From Cohnella rhizoplanae (GTDB lineage: Bacteria > Bacillota > Bacilli > Paenibacillales > Paenibacillaceae), in NCBI RefSeq assembly GCF_948329515.1, contig NZ_CAOJCN010000001.1, forward strand, positions 921,925 through 985,924: a stretch of 64,000 bases of DNA, read 5' to 3'. The notes under the pieces were generated by a model. That model was not told where the DNA came from, ran no database searches, and saw only the letters and a program-made list of their open reading frames with translations. This document shows positions 60,121-64,000 of this stretch, one piece after another. The number at the start of each line of letters is the position of its first letter. Position 1 is the stretch's first letter. The position numbers were made by a program, and so were the translations under genes.

Positions 60121-62490
60121 ATGTGGAAAGGAAGACTCGCCAAGCCCGCCGTGATGTTGATCGTCTTTTTCCTGGTCGGCTCGATGCTGCTTATGAACTT
60201 CAGGCTGCCGCATGCCGCCGCCTCGGGCGAATGGCAGACCCAGACGTATGATCCGAATAAGCCCGGTCTGGAGCAAAATCCGTTAAAGGGCTTTTTGCCG
60301 TTCTCCAAGCAGCCTTCGGAGAGCGTCGATCCGAACAACGGTTTCCCGCACAGCATGGAGTGGTTTTACGTTTCGCTGCGCGACCTGATGACAGGCTGGA
60401 ATACTTATAATTGGGCGCCGCTCGACGCCTATCTGAACGATATATCGAGCCGAGGCAACCAGGCCGTTTTTCGCGTCTATGTCGACTATCCGGGCCGTAC
60501 GACCGGCATACCGCAATTTTTGATCAACGGCGGGCTGCTGACCCGAGACTACGATCAGAACGGCAATCACGACAGTTCCACGCACAGTCTGGCCCCCGAT
60601 TGGAACGATGCCAACCTCAACCTGGCTCTGCGTCAGTTCGTCGCGGCGCTCGGCGCCCGGTACGACGGCGATCCGCGGATCGGCTTCGTGACAGCAGGCT
60701 TGTACGGCTTTTGGGGAGAGTGGCATACGTGGCCATACAATGCCGCCCCGAACGACTGGCAGATGAACCAGTCGAACCGGGACGGACTGCTGACCGCGTT
60801 CAAGGACGCGTTCAACACGACCCAGGTACTCGCGCGATACCCCTATTCCGCCAGCACGTCGGCGCTGAAAAACGCCTTCGGCTACCACGACGATTCGTTC
60901 GCTTACGAGACGCTGACCCAGACGACCTGGGACTTCTGGAGCCTCATCACCCAGAACGGTCTCCAGTCTATCTGGCAGACGCATCCGATCGGCGGCGAGC
61001 TCTATCCGCCACTCCAACAGGATACCGGTTTCTGGCAGACTTGGCCCAATCAGAACGGCCAGAATTTCCAAACTTCGGTCGAGACGACGCACGCCTCCTG
61101 GCTGATGTACGACAGGGTATTCAAGTCGTCCCTGCCGAGTCAGACTGCCGCATCCAATGCGCTGCGGGCGCACAAGATGCTGGGCTACTCGCTGTACAAC
61201 TCCGCCGTACAGCTGCCGGATTCGTCCGCGTCCTCGCTGCAGGTCAACGTGAAGCTGCAGAATAAGGGCGTTGCCCCGTTCTACTATAATTGGCCGGTCG
61301 AGTTCGGCGTGCTGAACGCTTCCGATGCCTGGGTGAAGTCACTCGGCACGGCGAGCTGGAACCTGAAGAGCGTGCAGCCGGGCGGCGCGGATTATAGCTT
61401 CGCCTTTAACGCGAACCACAATCTGCCCGCCGGCGACTACAAGCTGGTCATGCGCGTCGGCAATCCGCTCACGGGCGGCAAGACGCTCCGCTTCGCGAAT
61501 ACGCGGCAGGACGCGAACCGCGACGGCTGGCTGACGCTGTCGGGCTTCCATGTATCCGCTGCCGCCACGACTTCTACGACGCTGGCCGATCCGCCTTTGA
61601 CCGGCGGGGCTACGCCGACGCCGACACCTACGCAAACACCGTCGCCGACGCCGACACCCACGCCTACGCCGACACCGCCTTCCGGCACGATCGTCTATGA
61701 AGCCGAAGCTTCGGGCAATACGCTCGGAAGTCCCGCTACCGTCGTTAGCTGCGCGACATGCTCCGGCGGCAGCAAGGTCGGCTATGTCGGCAACGGCGGT
61801 ACGCTGCGATTCAACGGAATCACCGCGCCTTCCACAGGCGATTATACGGTGACGATCCATTATCTGAACGGCGAAGCCAGCCGGTACGCCGCGCTCAGCG
61901 TGAACGGCGGCGCAGGCACGTCGATTAACTTCCCGAGCTCCGGCGGTTGGACGACGGTCGCTTCCTTGGTCAGGACGGTGCATCTGCAAGCGGGCACCAA
62001 TACGCTGTCGTTCTCCCAGCCGACCGGCTATGCGCCGGACTTCGACCGCATCGCCGTCAGCGGGGGCGCGATGCCGCTCGTTTTCGACAATTATGACAGC
62101 GCTAACCAATATAACTCGCTGCATGCGAACGACATGGGGGGCGGGTATTGGGGAGACGGCAGCGTCTCGGGCAACGGTTCTGAACTGACGCTCTCCGGTG
62201 TCAGTTGGTGGGATGCCACATTTAGCGCTGCCGAGACGAACGTCAACTTATCCGCTTATACGTATCTCGTTTACGTCGTCAAGAGCAGTACGAACGGCGC
62301 ATCGTTTAACGTCACGATGTGGGATGCAGGAGGCGCGAAGGGCACCAAGACCGTCGCCGCTACGACCGCTTACCAGACGATCCGCATCCCGCTGGCGGAC
62401 TTCGCGGGCTTCGACAAGGCGACGGCCATCAAGTTCAAGCACAGCGCGTTCACGGGCAACTTTACGATAGACGAGATCCGATTCGAATAA
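60121..62490 (+). CDS. Secreted DUF4832-type glycosidase-like protein with CBM35-like and C-terminal CBM-like domains
   Basis: 789 residues. Signal peptide (WKGRLAKP, hydrophobic core, cleavage near HAAASG, residue 36). The DUF4832 module (about 45-490) has RYDGDPRIGF, GFWGEWHTWPY with Glu200, GYHDDSF and PIGGELYPP with Glu293, the same set as in the large SLH protein. A Pro-Thr repeat linker (about 500-520) follows, then a CBM35-like domain (about 523-655, opening VYEAEASGNTLG) and a second beta-sandwich (660-789). No SLH, so it is released or only loosely bound. ATG 60121 or GTG 60118 can both use the GGAG at 60106. The promoter carries the shared 78-nt element. Catalytic role inferred. Confidence 0.87.
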   Translation: MWKGRLAKPAVMLIVFFLVGSMLLMNFRLPHAAASGEWQTQTYDPNKPGLEQNPLKGFLPFSKQPSESVDPNNGFPHSMEWFYVSLRDLMTGWNTYNWAPLDAYLNDISSRGNQAVFRVYVDYPGRTTGIPQFLINGGLLTRDYDQNGNHDSSTHSLAPDWNDANLNLALRQFVAALGARYDGDPRIGFVTAGLYGFWGEWHTWPYNAAPNDWQMNQSNRDGLLTAFKDAFNTTQVLARYPYSASTSALKNAFGYHDDSFAYETLTQTTWDFWSLITQNGLQSIWQTHPIGGELYPPLQQDTGFWQTWPNQNGQNFQTSVETTHASWLMYDRVFKSSLPSQTAASNALRAHKMLGYSLYNSAVQLPDSSASSLQVNVKLQNKGVAPFYYNWPVEFGVLNASDAWVKSLGTASWNLKSVQPGGADYSFAFNANHNLPAGDYKLVMRVGNPLTGGKTLRFANTRQDANRDGWLTLSGFHVSAAATTSTTLADPPLTGGATPTPTPTQTPSPTPTPTPTPTPPSGTIVYEAEASGNTLGSPATVVSCATCSGGSKVGYVGNGGTLRFNGITAPSTGDYTVTIHYLNGEASRYAALSVNGGAGTSINFPSSGGWTTVASLVRTVHLQAGTNTLSFSQPTGYAPDFDRIAVSGGAMPLVFDNYDSANQYNSLHANDMGGGYWGDGSVSGNGSELTLSGVSWWDATFSAAETNVNLSAYTYLVYVVKSSTNGASFNVTMWDAGGAKGTKTVAATTAYQTIRIPLADFAGFDKATAIKFKHSAFTGNFTIDEIRFE

Positions 62491-62502
62491 AACGACATAA
62501 AG

Positions 62503-62533
62503 AAACCCGCAACGGAGTTGGTTGCGGGTTTTC
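62503..62533. terminator. Bidirectional terminator between the DUF4832 and DUF3231 genes
   Basis: Perfect 11-bp stem (62503-62513 with 62521-62531) and a 7-nt loop; a T-rich end is present on both strands. It lies between two convergent stop codons 48 nt apart. Confidence 0.85.
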
Positions 62534-62538
62534 TGACG

Positions 62539-63546
62539 TCACTTGCTTGCGACGATCGCGTCCCGGTCGACAGCGCCCGGCACCTTTTCCATCCGATGGT
62601 GCTTCAGCATGATTTCCGCGCCGTCTTCGGCATACTTGCCGATCTCTCCAAGCAGTCTTACATAAGTTGCTACCAGATCCCGTCTAGGGCTGTTCGGCGC
62701 GGCTACGCCATAATTAGCCGCACTAGCCACGTTTAGGCCGGCAATATGGAACATCATGAGCTTTTCGGAAAACGGAGCAACCGTCGAAGTCGTCACGCCA
62801 TCATCCCAATAGTTTGGCGCAGGCAGGTTATCGTCTCGAAGGATCGAACTAAAGACATCGACATGCTTGCTTGCGATGTCTCGTCCTCTGAGCATCCAGT
62901 CGCGAACGTCCTCCGTCCGGCTCACCTGGGCAAACCCCTGAATCAGGGCTTTACCCAACAGATTCGTCATGACGTTCGCGTATAGATGCGCGATCTCCGG
63001 TCCATTGACCGGCCGCTTATCTCCGAAAACCGCAAAGAAGTAGCTCTCCTTATGAACGAATTCCGGCGAATCCGGGATCGGAATTTTCGGAGCTCTAATG
63101 TATATTCCTTTGGATTCCATCAGGTCGATGGCGCGGTTTGTAATTTCCGCGGACGATTCCATGCATCCTGTCAGGTAATCGCGGACATCCTTCCTTGAAG
63201 ACACCGGAATGGCCATTGAATAGATCATCATGCCTTGCTTGCCGAAGTTCATTATATAACCGATGCATATCTCATCCGAGTAGAGGCGAGGCGCGCCTCG
63301 GGTTACGTCCTCGTTCGTAAAGGCAATCGGCACGGGTATTTCTTCGGCTTGAAAAAATTCGCTTAACCACTGAACATGCCTTTCGCTAATTTCAAGGCAA
63401 TATAAAACAAGATCTTTAATTTGCGTATCTTCGACTGTATCCGCGAAGTGGCTGAGTACGCAAGTCGCCATGGTGTCGCCCTGATATGCGGACCATAAAT
63501 TGGCGATCTCCGGCGCCGTCAGCGGGATGTTCCTTATCGGTTCCAA
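62539..63546 (-). CDS. DUF3231 family protein
   Basis: 335 residues made of two similar helical halves (about 1-165 and 170-335), each opening with LTAPEIANLWSAYQGDTMATCVLSHF or the related GPEIAHLYANVMTNLLGKALIQGF. Each half holds the EDTQIKDLVLYCLEISERHVQWLSEFF or EDVRDWMLRGRDIASKHVDVFSSIL type helix. The repeats look like ferritin-like four-helix bundles, as in spore coat F-like proteins. No function has been established for the family, which is common in spore formers. TTG start 63546 with AGGAG 11 nt upstream. It is divergent from the rRNA operon. Confidence 0.85.
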   Translation of the reverse strand: MEPIRNIPLTAPEIANLWSAYQGDTMATCVLSHFADTVEDTQIKDLVLYCLEISERHVQWLSEFFQAEEIPVPIAFTNEDVTRGAPRLYSDEICIGYIMNFGKQGMMIYSMAIPVSSRKDVRDYLTGCMESSAEITNRAIDLMESKGIYIRAPKIPIPDSPEFVHKESYFFAVFGDKRPVNGPEIAHLYANVMTNLLGKALIQGFAQVSRTEDVRDWMLRGRDIASKHVDVFSSILRDDNLPAPNYWDDGVTTSTVAPFSEKLMMFHIAGLNVASAANYGVAAPNSPRRDLVATYVRLLGEIGKYAEDGAEIMLKHHRMEKVPGAVDRDAIVASK

Positions 63547-63666
63547 GGGGGCACGCGCTCCTTTGTCTTTTTCGTTAGTCTTCCTGACGAAGAATAAGTT
63601 ATACCTCTGGGCGCCGGGAGGGATCGAGCGAGGGAATGGTCAAATTAAATTCCCAATATAAACCTG

Positions 63667-63696
63667 TTGCTTCTATGAATCTATCCATGGTATATT
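63667..63696 (+). promoter_or_regulatory. Possible rRNA operon promoter
   Basis: TTGCTT (63667-63672), 18 bp, TATATT (63691-63696), about 205 nt before the mature 16S. The leader between includes a CTTGAAAACTGAAC stretch typical of Bacillales rRNA leaders. The 354 nt between 63546 and 16S hold no other gene. Confidence 0.45.
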
Positions 63697-63854
63697 CTTA
63701 TTCCGGCCGAGAGAGAGCGTTGGTCGGCAAGCAAGAGATTGCTCCTTGAAAACTGAACATCGAGCGTTAAAACAAACGGGGCCTGAAGCCTTTCGAGGCG
63801 GAAGCAAAAGTTATACCAGCAATGAAATGAGCAAGTCGAACTACCACCTGTGCA

Positions 63855-63896
63855 TTTTGACTTTCGTCGTTTCTAACGAAACGTCTTTCGTCAAAA
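63855..63896 (+). other. Hairpin directly before 16S rRNA, probable leader/processing structure
   Basis: TTTTGAC pairs with GTCAAAA and CGTTTC with GAAACG around a TAAC loop, with a 6x6 internal loop. It ends 4 nt before the 16S start and may help processing or antitermination in the precursor. Confidence 0.55.
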
Positions 63897-63900
63897 GCAC

Positions 63901-64000
63901 TTATATGGAGAGTTTGATCCTGGCTCAGGACGAACGCTGGCGGCGTGCCTAATACATGCAAGTCGAGCGGATTTATGATGGAGCTTGCTCCTGATTAAGT
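63901..64000 (+). rRNA. 16S ribosomal RNA, 5' end only
   Basis: The universal AGAGTTTGATCCTGGCTCAG sequence starts at 63910 and is followed by the conserved ACGAACGCTGGCGGCG and AATACATGCAAGTCGAGCGG stretches, then the beginning of the V1 loop. The mature end is placed by analogy with Bacillus at about 63901. The gene continues beyond the window, presumably as 16S-23S-5S. Confidence 0.97.

Noticed and set aside
61608..61680. Phase-variable microsatellite in the Pro-Thr linker
   Set aside because: The repeat is imperfect at DNA level and made of triplet-compatible units, so slippage would not switch the frame; it is an ordinary interdomain linker.

Overview
The window reads as a chromosome segment of a spore-forming, fairly high-GC member of the Paenibacillaceae (Paenibacillus/Cohnella type). 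The evidence is a GerA/GerB/GerC-type germinant receptor operon, two very large secreted proteins ending in three S-layer homology (SLH) domains, a YesM/YesN-type two-component system beside a sugar ABC transporter, strong AGGAGG ribosome binding sites with frequent TTG/GTG starts, and the 5' end of a 16S rRNA gene at the right edge. No CRISPR array, prophage, insertion sequence or tRNA gene was recognised.

Layout. 1-816: 3' part of a LysR regulator. 861-8980: tandem pair of about 1300-residue secreted heparinase II/III-type polysaccharide lyases, both with a TTG start and both with an extra orphan Shine-Dalgarno exactly 48 nt upstream of the real one. 9137-12370: cysteine-synthase-like enzyme, alanine racemase, alanine dehydrogenase. 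12473-21471: an amino-acid catabolic block with two PucR/CdaR regulators, an aminotransferase, an aldehyde dehydrogenase, a D-2-hydroxyacid dehydrogenase, a lysine-6-dehydrogenase-like protein and a permease. I infer a route from lysine through aminoadipate semialdehyde. 21582-29075: an ArsR-like regulator with a large extra domain, a molybdopterin oxidoreductase with a C-terminal LysM-like tail and a missing fourth cluster cysteine, an ArsR/UvrA-like pair and a YdeI-like protein. 29280-33989: GLUG/Ig/SLH surface protein. 34031-38598: small genes and a copper-handling group whose P-type ATPase is frameshifted. 38707-42249: germination operon. 42364-43266: aldo/keto reductase.

43369-62490 is the most distinctive region. 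A response regulator diverges from a sugar ABC transporter (binding protein and two permeases). This is followed by a 2139-residue SLH protein with two DUF4832-type modules, a second lipoprotein binding protein overlapping a sensor kinase gene, a Gfo/Idh/MocA oxidoreductase, and a 790-residue secreted protein with a third DUF4832 module. Two start regions, before the ABC operon and before the last gene, share an ungapped 78-nt element with 67 identical positions that ends in the same -10 box. This marks the ABC transporter and the secreted enzyme as one regulon, probably controlled by the two-component system. All three DUF4832 modules keep a Gly-Glu-Trp-His motif and a later Gly-Gly-Glu motif, as expected of a retaining glycosidase barrel. 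I infer an uncharacterised surface glycan-degradation and uptake system.

62539-63546 is a DUF3231 gene, followed by an rRNA leader and the start of 16S rRNA.
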